This document shows positions 34,580 to 46,835 of a stretch of 64,000 bases of DNA, one piece after another. The notes below the pieces were generated by a model. It was not told the origin of the DNA, did not search any database, and was given only the letters and a program-made list of their open reading frames with translations. Made by a program: the position numbers and the translations under genes. The stretch lies in the NCBI GenBank assembly GCA_018907035.1, contig JACCIC010000001.1, positions 6,389,001 to 6,453,000 of the forward strand, read 5' to 3'. Position 1 is the first letter of the stretch, and every line of letters starts with the position of its first letter. Source of the stretch: Sycobia sp. Sy_11. Taxonomy: Eukaryota; Arthropoda; Insecta; Hymenoptera; Epichrysomallidae.

Positions 34580-35010
34580 ACAAACGTACCGAGTACTCGA
34601 AACGAGCGTTAAAGTCATAAACTACTTTCTCCAGACTGCCATTAAGTAGTGTCGGCGCGACATAACGAGGCGACCGATGCTTCTTCCACGCTTTCATTGA
34701 CGATAAAGATAACATTTTTAACGAGCGTAAAACCAGGCGGTCATAATAATTGTGCGACTCGGAAAATGGCGAATATCGCGTTATCGCATTTAGCCCGCGC
34801 CGCGCGGTGCTAAAATCAAATAGTTATCGCCGGCGCCTCGCCGAATGAATTGTCCCCGCGCCTAAATCAATTTCTTTGCTCGCGCTTGAATAGCTTTTGA
34901 GAGTGAGGGGAAGGGCGCCAGGATGAAGTGCCGCGGAAAGCAGAATCATTAAGGAGAAAGGGACAGAAGGGGGGCAGACACTGAGGAGGACTGCGAGAGG
35001 ACTCGTGGAA
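34580..35010. promoter_or_regulatory. CpG-rich island, candidate cis-regulatory element
   Basis: A GC-rich block with many CpG dinucleotides (CGCGCCGCGCGG near 34797), a YY1/Pho-like AAAATGGCG at about 34764, GTTATCGC-type repeats and ATAATAATT homeodomain-like sites. It ends in a purine-rich stretch. All frames are short. The composition contrast suggests constraint, and regulatory function is inferred. Confidence 0.35.
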
Positions 35011-35139
35011 TATAAGCAGAATAAATCCGATGAAAAATTAATAATTATACGGCATTAGGATTCGTCAATCCATTTCCGGGACATTTTCATATTGGTTTAT
35101 CCTCCATTTAACCCATTTTTTATATAAATGAATCATTAC

Positions 35140-35152
35140 ACAAACACAAACA

Positions 35153-35229
<77 letters not shown>
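35140..35229. repeat. (CA)n microsatellite
   Basis: A CA array, imperfect to about 35156 and then pure to 35229. Confidence 0.97.
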
Positions 35230-35231
<2 letters not shown>

Positions 35232-36544
35232 TCATAGAGATTTATTATAGAAACTCATACTTCTCTACATTTATTCTTTTATTATTCTGGCATCATTTCG
35301 AATCGATTTTTTCTTCTTTATTTCGAATTAGTGATCTTAACAACATTCTATAATATTGACGTAAAGATGACCAATTATCTGAAATTTCATGCAATTCATT
35401 ACAATAATTATTTGTTTATCTGTCCTTTTCATATACGCGCCTGCGCAATCACATCGTAATAGTTTGAGCCATGTATTTATCATAAAAAAATCAGCATTAC
35501 AAAGTACGGCTCATTTCATCGCATAAAAACAAGTATCCGCTGGTGCTGCTGATTGAATTGCACTAACTCGCGGTTATTCGTGATAAGTTAAAATTTATTA
35601 AATAGAAGGAATGTAAATTGGAAGAAGCATTAGGCACACCTATATTTAACTATGATTGAAGTTTAAGTATAATGCCGATTCTTAGTATATATGAATTTGC
35701 ACATTTTGCCTATAATTCTCGGTCAATAAATATATATTTTATACAATTCTTGTTTAAATACATTTATATATTTACATAAATAATCAGATAAATGTAACAA
35801 AAATTAGAAATTATTTTTATTAGGTAAGAAAACAAATCTCTATATATTTTTAAAAATCAATTTGAAAAAAATGTGGACTGAAGGTGGAATAAAAAGAACC
35901 TAACTGGAAACATTTTAATTATTATGTGCTTTTTAATTGATTTTCATTTAGGTTTTAACATATAAAAATAAATTAGTTATATGTATGTATGTGTGCATGC
36001 ACGAGCACGCGCGTGTTGCGTAATTTTAAAAAACTTATAAAACGAGAAATTTAATTGTAAATATTATATACAAGTGCAAGTTGAATTTTGCCTCCTGAGA
36101 TTAACCTCCCTGGATTCGCTCGAGAATAATAGAATAAACCTTCTTACGAAGCAAATAATCAACTACTACATTCGCGTTGAAATTTACTATTTAATGGAAA
36201 TATTAGATATGCATTTCATTCGCAATATAGATTTTTATTTATGAAAAAAGCTGTTTTTTATTGGAACAACTTCATATACACATACATTGTGTGCGTGCGC
36301 GCTCGCGTCCGTGTGTATCGCATAAGTAACTTACTAGATGTAATATGTATATATAAGGAAATTATTCGAATCCTTACTTATATATTTTTTTCCGTTAATG
36401 CGCTGAGCGGGAGGGAGTAGTTTTTGCCTCCCACTTGTCTTGCAAAATCTCTCTGACAAAGATTTAAGTATTGGCTAACACCACACTGGTTCTATTGCTT
36501 GCCGCATGCGTACAACACGGATGGATACATAGACAAATGATACT

Positions 36545-36612
<68 letters not shown>

Positions 36613-37970
36613 GATATTTAACGATATATTTGAGAGTTGGTAATTGATTTGAAGGGTCATATATCAAATCTATCAAATCAAGCGATAAACATAACAAATA
36701 TTTAAATAACCAATTATCACTTTGATATTTTAACTCTGCACGAGGGAAACGAACACTACTAATATGAACTCTAGACGTACAATCCATATAATCTGAAGAT
36801 TTTTGCAAAACATTTTATATTAAATATATTAGATTAAATAAATTAGTCTCTTAGCTGCAAATTATCGAAAAGCTGAAAAATTTAATAGGTATTCATTTTT
36901 CTTATGTATACTTTTGAAATTGGCAAAATTTCAAAAAACATGTTAACATGTAATTATTCTTATCAATAAGATGAGAGTATATTCATTCGGTAGAATTTAT
37001 TATTGAAAAATTTCTGTTTTTCATCAATCCGAACAATATTAATTAGAACAGCTCTTACACGGACGATACAAGACTAATTATGTTCCTATAACGCTATCCT
37101 TACCAGGTAATATATAAAACCTCCATTATGTAAATTCGAGTATTTTGTTCAAGACTTTCGGTGTCGATTCCTAAGTAAGGCACTTGTAATCCTATCCTAG
37201 ATATTCTTGTAGAATTAAATTGATTTTCAGTTATAAAAATTATAAGATATTAGATCCTCGCTAGTATTCGAAGCTACAAAGCAGCCGAGTGCATTTTCAT
37301 TCAGAAGACGCTCATATATAAATTAAGAACAAACAATTGGTTTCATTCGGTAGAATTTCGAATGGAAAATTTTTCATTTCATAAATCCAAAGAATTTCTC
37401 AGCAAGAACAATCAATTAATATATGTTGCTCTCTGTTTGTATCAAATATGTAACTAAAGTACTTATAATGATGAAGAGAGCTGATTTTTCTGTAAAAGAG
37501 AAACTAGTTGAAAATTGCTAGAGAGTTAATAAATTGCAATCTGTTTCTTAAATACGATATGTCTAATGCTTCATTTTGATTTCAACTATAATTAGTATAT
37601 TGTTTTAATCATCCTAAAAGTTCGCACTTATAAAGATTTACATTGTGATGTAAAATGTACCATTTGGAAAGTTTAAATAAGTTTTTTTTTTATATTCAAA
37701 GTTCATTGATAATGTTTCAGTCAGACGGACAATATTCACATGATGCGATGAGATGTATAATTTATCTGAGTGCGCTATTTTGAATAAAATTACTTTATCA
37801 TTCGTTCTCGTGCTTTTCAAACGTTTATTGAAATGCCAGCAAAAATAAAAATGAATGTCATCTGAAGCTATATTTATTTTATTTATCTTTTAATATAGAT
37901 AAATAGCAAAAAAAATAAAATATACTCTTCGTAGGAGCTTCAAAAGGTAGCAAAATATTGGGTCGTAAAA
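35230..37970. other. AT-rich DNA, no gene recognised
   Basis: This contains the long (TA)n array at 36548-36609 and short ACGCGCGT-like alternating purine-pyrimidine stretches near 36000 and 36295. Open frames are made of the repeat or are short. Nothing else is supported. Confidence 0.42.
36548..36609. repeat. (TA)n microsatellite
   Basis: A TA array of about 62 bases, the longest pure TA array in the window. Confidence 0.96.
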
Positions 37971-37974
37971 AATT

Positions 37975-38290
37975 TCCCTAACTTGCGCGGATATACCACT
38001 TGTATACAGTCCAGACGTACTGGAGTTTGTCTCGAGCAGCGGAGTTCCCCTCCGATGACCCGATTGGTAAAACGTTCCCGAGTTCAGTCCTCCTTCGTCC
38101 TCTATCAGTTATTGTTCGATTTTATCGGGGCGAGGCGCCAAGTAAATCCAATCTTTTCGTTTCTATTACTGACAGCGTAACCTGATGCATATCTCTCTGC
38201 CTGATCCCCTTATCTTCGACACGGGAAAAACAGGGCCACTTTCTCGCACGTGCGGCGAAGTTTTGCGCAGACTTTTTTCTCATATAGGGC
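37975..38290. promoter_or_regulatory. CpG-containing island
   Basis: A balanced-GC block with CpG sites and overlapping short frames on the plus strand (37983-38185) that share no features with known proteins. It could be a regulatory island or an unrecognised short exon. No splice pair is convincing. Confidence 0.25.
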
Positions 38291-38294
38291 ACTT

Positions 38295-39590
38295 TCATAT
38301 GTATTGCAAGGAAATGATATTCTGAAATGGCAGGTTATGCGGCAGTAGATACACTGCCGATCATCGTTAACTTATCAAATAACAGAGGATATTTCATTTT
38401 CATGAAATTATTCGTCATGCATATACCGCATATCATACATAACGTCGGGCATCAAAGGACAATTTAAATTTAAGGTGTTGGGGACAGTCAGGTTGTTCTT
38501 TACTAACATAGAATATAGTTTATTATTATTACTTTTAATTTTTAATCTAATTTTATTTTATTTTTAGTATTAAATCATTTGATTGCTCAATAAACACTGG
38601 GTGAAACATTGTTCATATTTAAAATAAAATTTGTATGCATATATATAAAATAAAATATAAACCAATTGGTTAGTTTCACAATGATTTATGAAAATCTTAC
38701 AGTTGCTTCGGCAATTATGACATTCTCAAAGAAAATTACAAAATGATCAATTAAAAAGGGACCATTTCAATCAAACTTACAAAGGGATTTATTTTACATA
38801 TAAATTTATATTACATATAAATTTTCTGTTTAGTAATAATTTTTATTTCAAATTCTTTGAGGGTGATTATAAACAAGGGCACTCTGACTGTCATTATATT
38901 AGTATAATATATAATAGTATAAAGACTGTAAGACCGATAAGAATATTTATTAATTTAATTCAGAACAGTCGACATAAGAACAATTTTTAATTTTTAAGCC
39001 ATGCATATACGTTTGGAATAAAAAAGGGGGGGGGTTTAAAACTATAAAAAAGTTAATCAGTATGTGTATACTATTTTAGAAATGTTCAATATACAAGTGT
39101 ATAATTACGTACTAGACAATTTTAATTAAGTATGTGTTCTAAGAAATACAAAAAATATATTAAAGTGAACCGATAACTACGAGCTGATATGCCTATAGCC
39201 TATCTACTTTCCAAAAAGGTAGTGATTTCTTTCTCTTTCGACGACACTGATAATCACTAATAGCTTTCAGCGTCGAACTGAATCGTATATTAATACGAAA
39301 AACCGCATTGTATATCAATCACTGTTTGAAGCTATAAGCACTTGTTCCTCTTTATAATAGTCACTTGCGATATATCCTCGTCTCCAAAACTACTCACTCT
39401 GTATGGGGTACTATATCACCGTTGTTTTACTATCCAATCTAAAATACAGTAAATGATATTTACAACACTTATGGTTCGAACAGATTATAGTTCGAAAAAT
39501 CTTTAAATTTTTTACCGCTGCAGTTTTAGCGTCTCTCGAATTCTCTCGAAGCTTGAGTGCTGTTAAAGAAAAATTTCCACACGTCAGAGA
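38295..39590. other. AT-rich DNA holding repeat copy B
   Basis: AT-rich sequence containing the dispersed repeat at 38894-38998 and a run of 9 G at about 39026-39034. No gene is seen. Confidence 0.4.
38894..38998 (+). repeat. dispersed repeat copy B (core Y then arm X)
   Basis: Core Y (38894-38956) matches 4372-4434 directly. Arm X (38961-38998) matches 4332-4370 in inverted orientation. The arm sits on the opposite side of the core from copy A. Together the copies suggest an X'-Y-X element with terminal inverted repeats. Protein coding is not expected at this size. Confidence 0.6.
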
Positions 39591-39594
39591 GGAC

Positions 39595-40005
39595 CTACCC
39601 AGCTTTCGCTTATCGAAAGAGCGGGCTTTGCGTTTTACATAGCTGATCCTAATTTTCACTAATGGAACGCCCGTCTTCGCTCGCCCAACTCTCTTCTTGT
39701 CCTTTTCTTCTTTTTTTTTTCATTATCCTCGCTCTCCTCTTTTATTTGAGCTCCCATCGCGGATGGTCCGAACGACGGTTTCGGAAGGGGGAATCCCCGC
39801 TGCTTGCTCGAGAGTTCATTTTCAGCTGGAGTACGGCCATATCGGAGATCCGCGCGACCCTGTCCAAGATCGGCCGACCAGACCTGGGCGGAACCGCTGA
39901 CGATTGCCGCGACGTCTGCACGGCCAAGCTTCAGCCAGCTGGATTGTCGAGATGTTTCAGTTCTCTCTCACTCTGTCTTGCCCTGCTCTCATGTTAGAAT
40001 AGGAG
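39595..40005. promoter_or_regulatory. GC-rich island with unassigned open frames
   Basis: A CpG-containing block. A 111-codon plus-strand frame (39662-39997) with a hydrophobic stretch near its start overlaps frames on the other strand and in other phases. That is expected in GC-rich DNA with few stops. I recognise no family and cannot distinguish a real short protein from chance, so I list it as an island and not a gene. Confidence 0.3.
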
Positions 40006-40233
40006 TAATTTAAAGTTTTACTGCTGCGAATTACGGAATGTCTTTTTCTCTCGACAGAGATGTAAAATGTCATCTAGATATGTTTATATAAAGAAAAAAA
40101 GGTGTATTCAAATTTTAAACATAAATGTCGAGTACCATTCCATGTTTTGGACAGAAGTACGGTGGTATCGCAGCATAGTGATCAAATTTATATAATATTC
40201 TACTAGAAGATGTAATAACTGTCTTAAATTTAT

Positions 40234-40240
<7 letters not shown>

Positions 40241-40284
<44 letters not shown>
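40241..40284. repeat. (TA)n array, tail of the SINE
   Basis: An AT array of about 44 bases at the 3' end of the SINE. It may be the expanded tail of the retroposon. Confidence 0.9.
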
Positions 40285-40287
<3 letters not shown>

Positions 40288-40482
40288 GTTATTTAACATC
40301 GCTCTATTTATGCTTCCACATACCAGTGCTAATCAGCGACGGAGGTCTAGAATGTGTTTGTAAACAAAGAACATGTAAATTATTACAGTGGTGTTTATAT
40401 TAATCGGCTGAGGCCGGGATTGGAACTCGGATCACCAAAGTTACTAGTCCTTCGCTTTAGCGATCGAGCCATCGTAGGCCTC
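40241..40482 (-). mobile_element. tRNA-derived SINE with (TA)n tail
   Basis: On the minus strand the head (40482-40409, 74 nt) is tRNA-like. It has complementary ends GAGGCC/GGCCTC, an A box (TGGCTCGATCGCTAAAGC), an anticodon-loop equivalent CTAGTAA that would give a Thr AGU anticodon, and a B box (GAGTTCCAATCC). It is followed by about 125 bases of unrelated body and a (TA)n tail at 40284-40241. This order, Pol III head then body then simple repeat tail, is that of a SINE. The stems have mismatches, so a working tRNA is unlikely. I see no second copy here. Confidence 0.65.
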
Positions 40483-40496
40483 AATATATATATATA

Positions 40497-41782
40497 TCAG
40501 GTATGTGAATAAGTCTTTCCCGTTTTTTTTCAAATTTTGAGCCTTTATTGTGAAAAAATGGTTACAAATGAATTATTGAAAGTATTGGCCATCGCTAGCT
40601 ACAACTTTTTCCCATCTTTCTGGCAACATACAAATCCCGTTGCGAAAAAATTCGACCGATTTGGCCTCTATCCAGTCATCCACCCATTTTTTGGCTTCCT
40701 CGTAGGAATGGAAGTGCTGGTCAGCCAGGCCATGCGTCATCGATCTGAAGAGATGGTAATCAGACGGAGCAACGTCTGGACTATACGGCGGGTGGGGTAG
40801 GACTTCCCATTTGAGCGTTTCTAAGTATGTTTTCACCGGCGGTGCAACATGTGGGCGAGCATTGTCATGTTGCAAAATAACTTTGTCGTGCCTGTCGGAG
40901 TATTGTGGCCGTTTTTCTCGCAGTGCGCGGCTCAAACGCATCAATTGTCGTCGATAGACCTCGCCTGTGATCCTTTCATTCGGTTTCAGAAGCTCATAGT
41001 AAACCACACCTAGCTGGTCCCACCATATACAGAGCATGAGCTTGGCGCCATGAATATTTGGCTTGGCCGTTGATGATGATGCATGGCCGGGTAGTCCCCA
41101 TGATTTTCTTCGCTTCGGATTATCGTAACGTATCCACTTTTCATCGCCAGTCACGATACGATGTAGAAAACCCTTTCTTTTATGTCGCTGAAGCAGCTGT
41201 TCGCAAGTGAAAAAACGCCGTTCGACGTCTCTCAGCTTCAGTTCGTACGGCACCCAATTTCCTTGCTTTTGGATCATTCCCATGGCTTTCAAACGCTTGG
41301 AAATGGTTGTTCGGTCAACACCCAATGCTTCAGCAAGTTCTTCTTGCGTTTGACAAGAATCTTCATCAAGCAAAGTCGCCAATTCTCGATCTTCAAAGAT
41401 TTGCGGCCGCCCGGAACGCTCCTTGTCTTCCACGTCGAAATCACCGCTTTTGAAGCGTCGAAACCATCCGCGAACACTTGAATCATCGACACAACCTTCT
41501 CCATAAGCCTCCTGAAGCAATCGATGCGTCTCGGCAGCAGATTTCTTCAAATTGAACCAATAAAGTGAAACTTCCCGCAAATGACGTCGACTCGGCTCAA
41601 ATTTCGACATTTTCACGATATCAAAAATTTATGATGCGAAAAAATTTTAACTAATGTGTTAGTATGGAATTGTTGACATATGAATAAGCTTTGATTATGA
41701 CATATGTAACCATTGAATACTCGCACAGTATTGGTGGCGCCATCTCTTACAAAAAACAGGAAAGACTTATTCACACTCCTAA
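40497..41782 (-). mobile_element. structurally intact mariner transposon
   Basis: A 1,286-bp element with terminal inverted repeats: left TCAGGTATGTGAATAAGTC, and right (complement) TTAGGAGTGTGAATAAGTC, the match running about 31 bases with few differences. TA lies outside both ends (40495-40496 and 41783-41784). The length is canonical. It contains one uninterrupted transposase frame on the minus strand. It sits in a short (TA)n stretch directly beside the head of the SINE, a typical mariner target. Inverted ends, target duplication and open frame are all intact, so it could be active or only recently inactivated. Confidence 0.95.
40573..41616 (-). CDS. mariner transposase, full-length and open (347 aa)
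   Basis: This is the cut-and-paste transposase of the enclosing element. It binds the terminal repeats through an N-terminal paired HTH (residues about 1-110, with WFRRFKSGDFDVEDKERSGRP between the two helix-turn-helix parts). It has the linker motif WVPYEL (about 121-126, usual form WVPHEL) and a catalytic DDE/D core. The DD34D triad is complete: Asp158 in TGDEKW, Asp251 in HDNARPH, and Asp286 in YSPDVAPSDYHLF. The length (about 345 residues) is normal for the family, and the start lies 166 bp inside the right terminal repeat. No stop or frameshift is present. The motif wording is closest to ant and bee mariners such as Mboumar-like elements (recalled, not searched). Confidence 0.95.
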   Translation of the reverse strand: MKMSKFEPSRRHLREVSLYWFNLKKSAAETHRLLQEAYGEGCVDDSSVRGWFRRFKSGDFDVEDKERSGRPQIFEDRELATLLDEDSCQTQEELAEALGVDRTTISKRLKAMGMIQKQGNWVPYELKLRDVERRFFTCEQLLQRHKRKGFLHRIVTGDEKWIRYDNPKRRKSWGLPGHASSSTAKPNIHGAKLMLCIWWDQLGVVYYELLKPNERITGEVYRRQLMRLSRALREKRPQYSDRHDKVILQHDNARPHVAPPVKTYLETLKWEVLPHPPYSPDVAPSDYHLFRSMTHGLADQHFHSYEEAKKWVDDWIEAKSVEFFRNGICMLPERWEKVVASDGQYFQ

Positions 41783-41784
41783 TA

Positions 41785-42675
41785 TATATATTAAATTTAT
41801 TATATAAATGATAAAATATATGATCAGATCACCACTATAGTTCGTGAATTGAATGAAGTATATTAAGTCTTTTAATTGGCAACTCGTTAGTTTTATTACT
41901 AAAAGGCGTGACTCGAGTTTCCTGACAGAGAGGCAAAAGTATTTATCGGTTCACGTATTATACATAATGTAATAATGTAATATAATGTACAATAATTTTA
42001 TTCAAAATGCAGATTAAAAAACTATAATTAAAAATTATTTTCCACACTTTTGTGTGGAAAGTACATTGACATATGCATTTATAGTATAAATTATATGTAT
42101 ATCTGCAACTGGCATTATAGGAAACTGAAATTGGGTTTGTAAATAAATATAATTAATTTTTTTTCTTCAAATTTTAACTAAAACTTATCAAATTGAGATG
42201 GAACTATCTAATATACAAATTCTTCAAATTTATAAAAAAGTTAATGTCATGGCGTAGATGATATATTTCTGCGTACATTGATTGAAATTCGTTTATAAAA
42301 GGTAGATTCGTTTCTGGAAAATATATAATTTAAAAACAGTATATTTTTCAAACATAGTATAATTGTTAATTTTCATTCTATTTTTAATGACTATGAACGT
42401 TCATTATTTAAGCGATAAGTAAAAGAAAATCCTCGATACACTCTCGCTCGACTGATTAAAATCTCGTGTGTAGGAAACAGTGCGGAAAATGACTCCTACA
42501 TTTTACATAGCAACCAACTGGAGAGAACTTATTTAATAATACTTTATTAGGTGAATAAATTAATAGAAAAATGATGGATTTCTTCCCATTCGAGTGGAAT
42601 CGCAGATTGCCATCACGAAAGCTCACAAGTATTCGTGCTTTGTTTTATAATTTCTTTCCATTCTCTCAGTAAGGT
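41785..42675. other. AT-rich DNA, nothing recognised
   Basis: AT-rich sequence without a supported gene, between the mariner and the next GC-rich island. Confidence 0.45.
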
Positions 42676-42679
42676 CAAT

Positions 42680-43330
42680 TCAATTTATACTATCCAAACT
42701 TAGCCATTCTTGAGGAGCCATTCGTCTATAATACGGAGGCGTCGATGCGGCTCGGATAAATCTGGAGAGAGGTGTTCGAAACTGATTATATATATACACA
42801 TACACCCTTGCGCGACTAAAAGGGTACGGCGGGCGGCTCGAGGCCGCGATGACGCGTCCGATTTCACGTCGCACGAATGATGGATGTTGCGCAAACGCCC
42901 TGGAAAATGAGGAATACACATTGGCCCAGGCAATGTTTGATATATATTAAAAAAAAAGCCCCCTACAAAGCCAACACTTTAGGCTCTTATCGGGCGTATT
43001 GTGCCTGGGGAACGGGGACAGGCCGCGAAAGCTGTCACTCGAGGATCCGGGTCTATCGCCGCCGCCCGCCCGTTTTTGATTTCCGCCTTCGCGCGGCTCC
43101 TGGGCGTGTATGTGCACTCGCGCGCGCGCGCGCCCGTTCGTCCTTATCCCCAGTACGCGAGGAGAGTTTCGCAAAGTTTCGCGTTTGTTTGAACGCGCCG
43201 GGGTTACGGATGCAGGGCTGATTTATATGTATAGACCGTCGAGTTTCACAAAGACGGCCGATTGATGACTCATTGTATTATTATAAGGGATTAAATATTC
43301 AGATTCCCAGCGGCCTTCTTCGGTGTTTTG
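42680..43330. promoter_or_regulatory. CpG-rich island with frames on both strands
   Basis: One of the most GC-rich parts of the window, with a (CG)n stretch near 43119-43133 and many CpG sites. Open frames occur in several phases on both strands (for example 42877-43221 plus, 42947-43174 minus). Their residues reflect GC-rich codons (Arg, Ala, Pro), with no family match. It could be a promoter or enhancer island; a non-coding exon cannot be excluded. Confidence 0.35.
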
Positions 43331-43334
43331 CATG

Positions 43335-46300
43335 GTGGCAAATTTGTAATGGAGGTGACGAATGATAGGTAAGCTGATGGATTTAATATCTGCAAGAATC
43401 TAACTAGTAAATTATTAGAATCTCTATTCCTTCTTAAATTGAAGCTGCAATTTTATTGTAGAAATCGGTGTATTCAAATGAACAAGATTGAGGGTCTATA
43501 TGTTGTGGTTTTTTGTACAGTTCAATGGTAATGATATCTTTTAATATTGTAAAAGCTCTGTTAAGAATATATATGATATGCATTTGTTAACAATAAAATT
43601 TTAAAGAAAAAGTAACAAGACAATGACTTAAACACTTATCAAGAAAACGTTATATACATCTATAGTGCATGAAATGCGTTTATTAGTAACGATTTTAATG
43701 ATAATTTAGAGATTTACAACCGCAGCGTTGATTTTTTAGAGAAGGAACTTTAAGAACATTGATACTTGAATAAATGAAGCATGAAATAAATGGCTTTTTT
43801 ATTGCCATAGTGACACTTTTTTCATTGATCTGTACAGACATACCATTACAAATATCATCGTCAGATTTTTCTAGTTAATTTTGATTATGATTAGTAATTT
43901 TACAATATTGATTAATTAATAAATTGTATATTATATTTCTTGAATTTAAAGCAAGTCGACTCGTAATATTTTGTTTTTTTACACTTTCAACATTCGTTGG
44001 ATTAAATTTTCGCGTAGCTTTATTCCAAAGATAATACCAAATTTCATATTCTTGAATTATGTAGCTTTCATGCGGGATGCAGTTGTTTATGATTTCTATA
44101 GATATTGAATTAATTTTTGCAAACAACAATTCTTGAAATAATCTTACTTGAGTAGTTCATGCCCATCTATATTTACACTGGTTATAGTGTATGCAAATTC
44201 ATTCATTGATGTCTTTGTTTTTGTTTTTATTTATTTATCTAGAAAATAAAAAAAGTTAACATTGCCTATAATGGTTCCAATAAAATTTCATCAATAAGTT
44301 TATTTTATCGTTGGAATCTTTGAAACCTTACAAATTAATTATGGTTCAATTAGGTTAACTAGTTAATTAATCGTAGTAAGTTAACTAAACTCAAAAGTAT
44401 AACGCAGAGGATTAAGAATTTTATATGACATTTATTTAAATGCAAAAATGTTTAGCAACTATCTATTCTTTAAGATAAACAGCAATAAATTAGCCCATTC
44501 TAATACGAAGAATTAGTTAAGATACTTAAATAATAGAGCTCAGTAAAATTTGAAAATTATTTTTTCAATGATATAAATGAATAATTTTGAAAAATAAAAT
44601 TATTGTTGAAAATTCTATCAAATTTGTTTGCATATTAATCTCTAGAAAAGAAAATCACGACCTACAATTTGACAATGAATTAATACTAATATTAAACTAA
44701 TATTTGAACAATAGTTCCAACTTAGTAAGAGTGTATGGTGACAGTTGATTGAATTTCAATTTCAATTTCTTCAATTTCTACACATTGAGAAATAAAAAAA
44801 ATGAAAACAAAAATAGTATACATTAATTCTTTTTAAACTATTTAACGAGTGTTTTATTAAGCACCGGAAATACAATCAAATTATCTTTTCTATTATCTGT
44901 CTTAATATTGATTAATTAATTGCTATTGATTTTATTGATGCAGATTTTAGCTCTAATTCGGACTATTTAAATCTTTTAAAATTTATTTTTAAGCATTTTA
45001 AATACTGAATAATAGTACAAAAATAAGAATCAATATAAAATATTAACATATAATATTTAAATGACTGTAAAATGTTTTTGTTTGGAACGTGGATAATTTC
45101 GAAAACTGACCTCTAGCCTTCTTTTTTATCTGTATCATTTGATAAATAACTGAATTATTTGTATTATGTTCGTATTTGAAAATAATATCACCCAAAGCAA
45201 AAAATAATTCTAGCTACCTTGAACAAACTGTTTCAGTTTCAAACGGAGAACACTTTCTTTCTTGCTCTTTATAAAAAAGCAAATTCAAGCTTGAGAAATG
45301 AAATCAATCCATTCTTTATTCAACTTCCTTCCATAATTTTTTGAAAAAATTGTCGAATTCAACGCGTACTCGTATGTACACGTATAACCGTCATAATGCC
45401 GGTAAGAGACCTCTCTCTCTCTCTCTCGCTCGCTCTCTCTCTTTCTCTTTATTGGTCAAGCGACTCCCTTATATTTTTCTTAGTGAAGACTCCAACTTGT
45501 GGAGCGCCCGCGTGGTCAAAGTCACGGATTGAAATAAATTGATTAAATTGATTAGGGCGGCTTCCAAAAGTATCGGTCAGTCTCCGAATGGAAGGAATGC
45601 GACTAAGTCTGGAGTCGTTGTGAAAAGGACATGATACAAGATGCCAGGGTTTCAGTAGGTATAGAACTCAAGAACAATCCTGTGAATCGCGTTAATATTC
45701 AGAAAATAAGGGAGAAAGAACTTTAATCAAAGCTTTTTTTCACGTTCACGAATAACTGCGATTGATGCTGAATAGACAAATGATAAAAAAATCTGCTATC
45801 GTTATTGCATTATAATATAAACTTAAAATTTTCATCTGTAAAGGCTTTTTTACGTTCTTCTGTCCTGTATAAAGTATAGAAACTTTTTATAGAAATAATG
45901 TTAAACAAGAAACAAAATAATTTTATACATTCCACAAGCAATGAGACTTTATCGCTTCCCTTTGACATGGGTTCAAGCGAAACAACGAAATTAATCTCAT
46001 TTGCAAAATTATTGAATTGTTAATCAAAAATCAATTTTTGTCATACCTAGAAGGCAATTGTACGTTTCAAATTCTTTATTTACGAAGAGTATATTTGGTA
46101 CGTATGTACGAGTTGAGACAAGCGTATTGGAGAAAATTGACACAGGCTATTAAATAATCTGTGTTTTGCAGGCGAGACAAACGCAACAAGCTATAGCCTT
46201 TGAACGATTTATTATGTATTTGACTGCAGCGTGACAGTTACAGATATTTTGGTATTTATTTAAATATCAGATGCAGATTTCAGTTTATTATTATTATTTT

Positions 46301-46835
46301 TAGTCAATCACGCATACACATATTGTTGGCACAGAAGTTTAATACATGCTAATAATTTAAATTTATGAAGTACGGAAAATTAATTTTAGTTAGTACGTCA
46401 AATTTTTTTATTTAAAAATCTGTAATAGAATCAATCTCAGCATGTATAAATTAAAGATTCAATTTTTTTTCAAAACTTGCGCTAGCAATAATTTCCAAAT
46501 ATAGCTCGATTTCTTAAATTCGAAAATGATTTTAAATACACCGTGATTTTTTACGTATATTTTAAATCTTTGTTCTTTTTAAGCCCTGTAGAATTTTTTT
46601 CGTCCTGTTTTTAATTAACAATTGATTTTGTTACGAATAAAATTTGATTATTTTTTTTTTAATAATAATATTAATTTAAAATCAAATGGATTTCTGCAAA
46701 TTACATAATGTTTTATTACTTTTTACGACCAGAAGGCCTAACATATGGCATGTATAAAAACTATTCAAATTAGTATTTATTTAATTTGTCGAAAATTATT
46801 TTGAAAGCAAATAATCAGTTTAATAATCAGCAAAA
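43335..46835. other. AT-rich DNA, no gene recognised
   Basis: AT-rich sequence with a (CT)n tract at 45411-45450 and a somewhat GC-richer patch at about 45340-45660. Short frames (43875-44129 minus, 45341-45532 plus) show no family features. No RNA gene is seen. Confidence 0.42.
45411..45450. repeat. (CT)n tract
   Basis: A CT repeat of about 40 bases with a few interruptions. Confidence 0.9.

Noticed and set aside
40409..40482. Functional tRNA-Thr (AGU) gene on the minus strand
   Set aside because: A and B boxes and the anticodon loop are recognisable, but the stems have mismatches, the D-arm is unusual and the sequence runs into a SINE-like body with a (TA)n tail. A SINE head fits better.
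40537..41481. Plus-strand frames inside the intact mariner
   Set aside because: They are antisense shadows of the minus-strand transposase.
42877..43221. 114-codon frame in a GC-rich island
   Set aside because: Overlapping open frames occur in several phases and on the other strand; the composition follows GC content and no domain is recognised.
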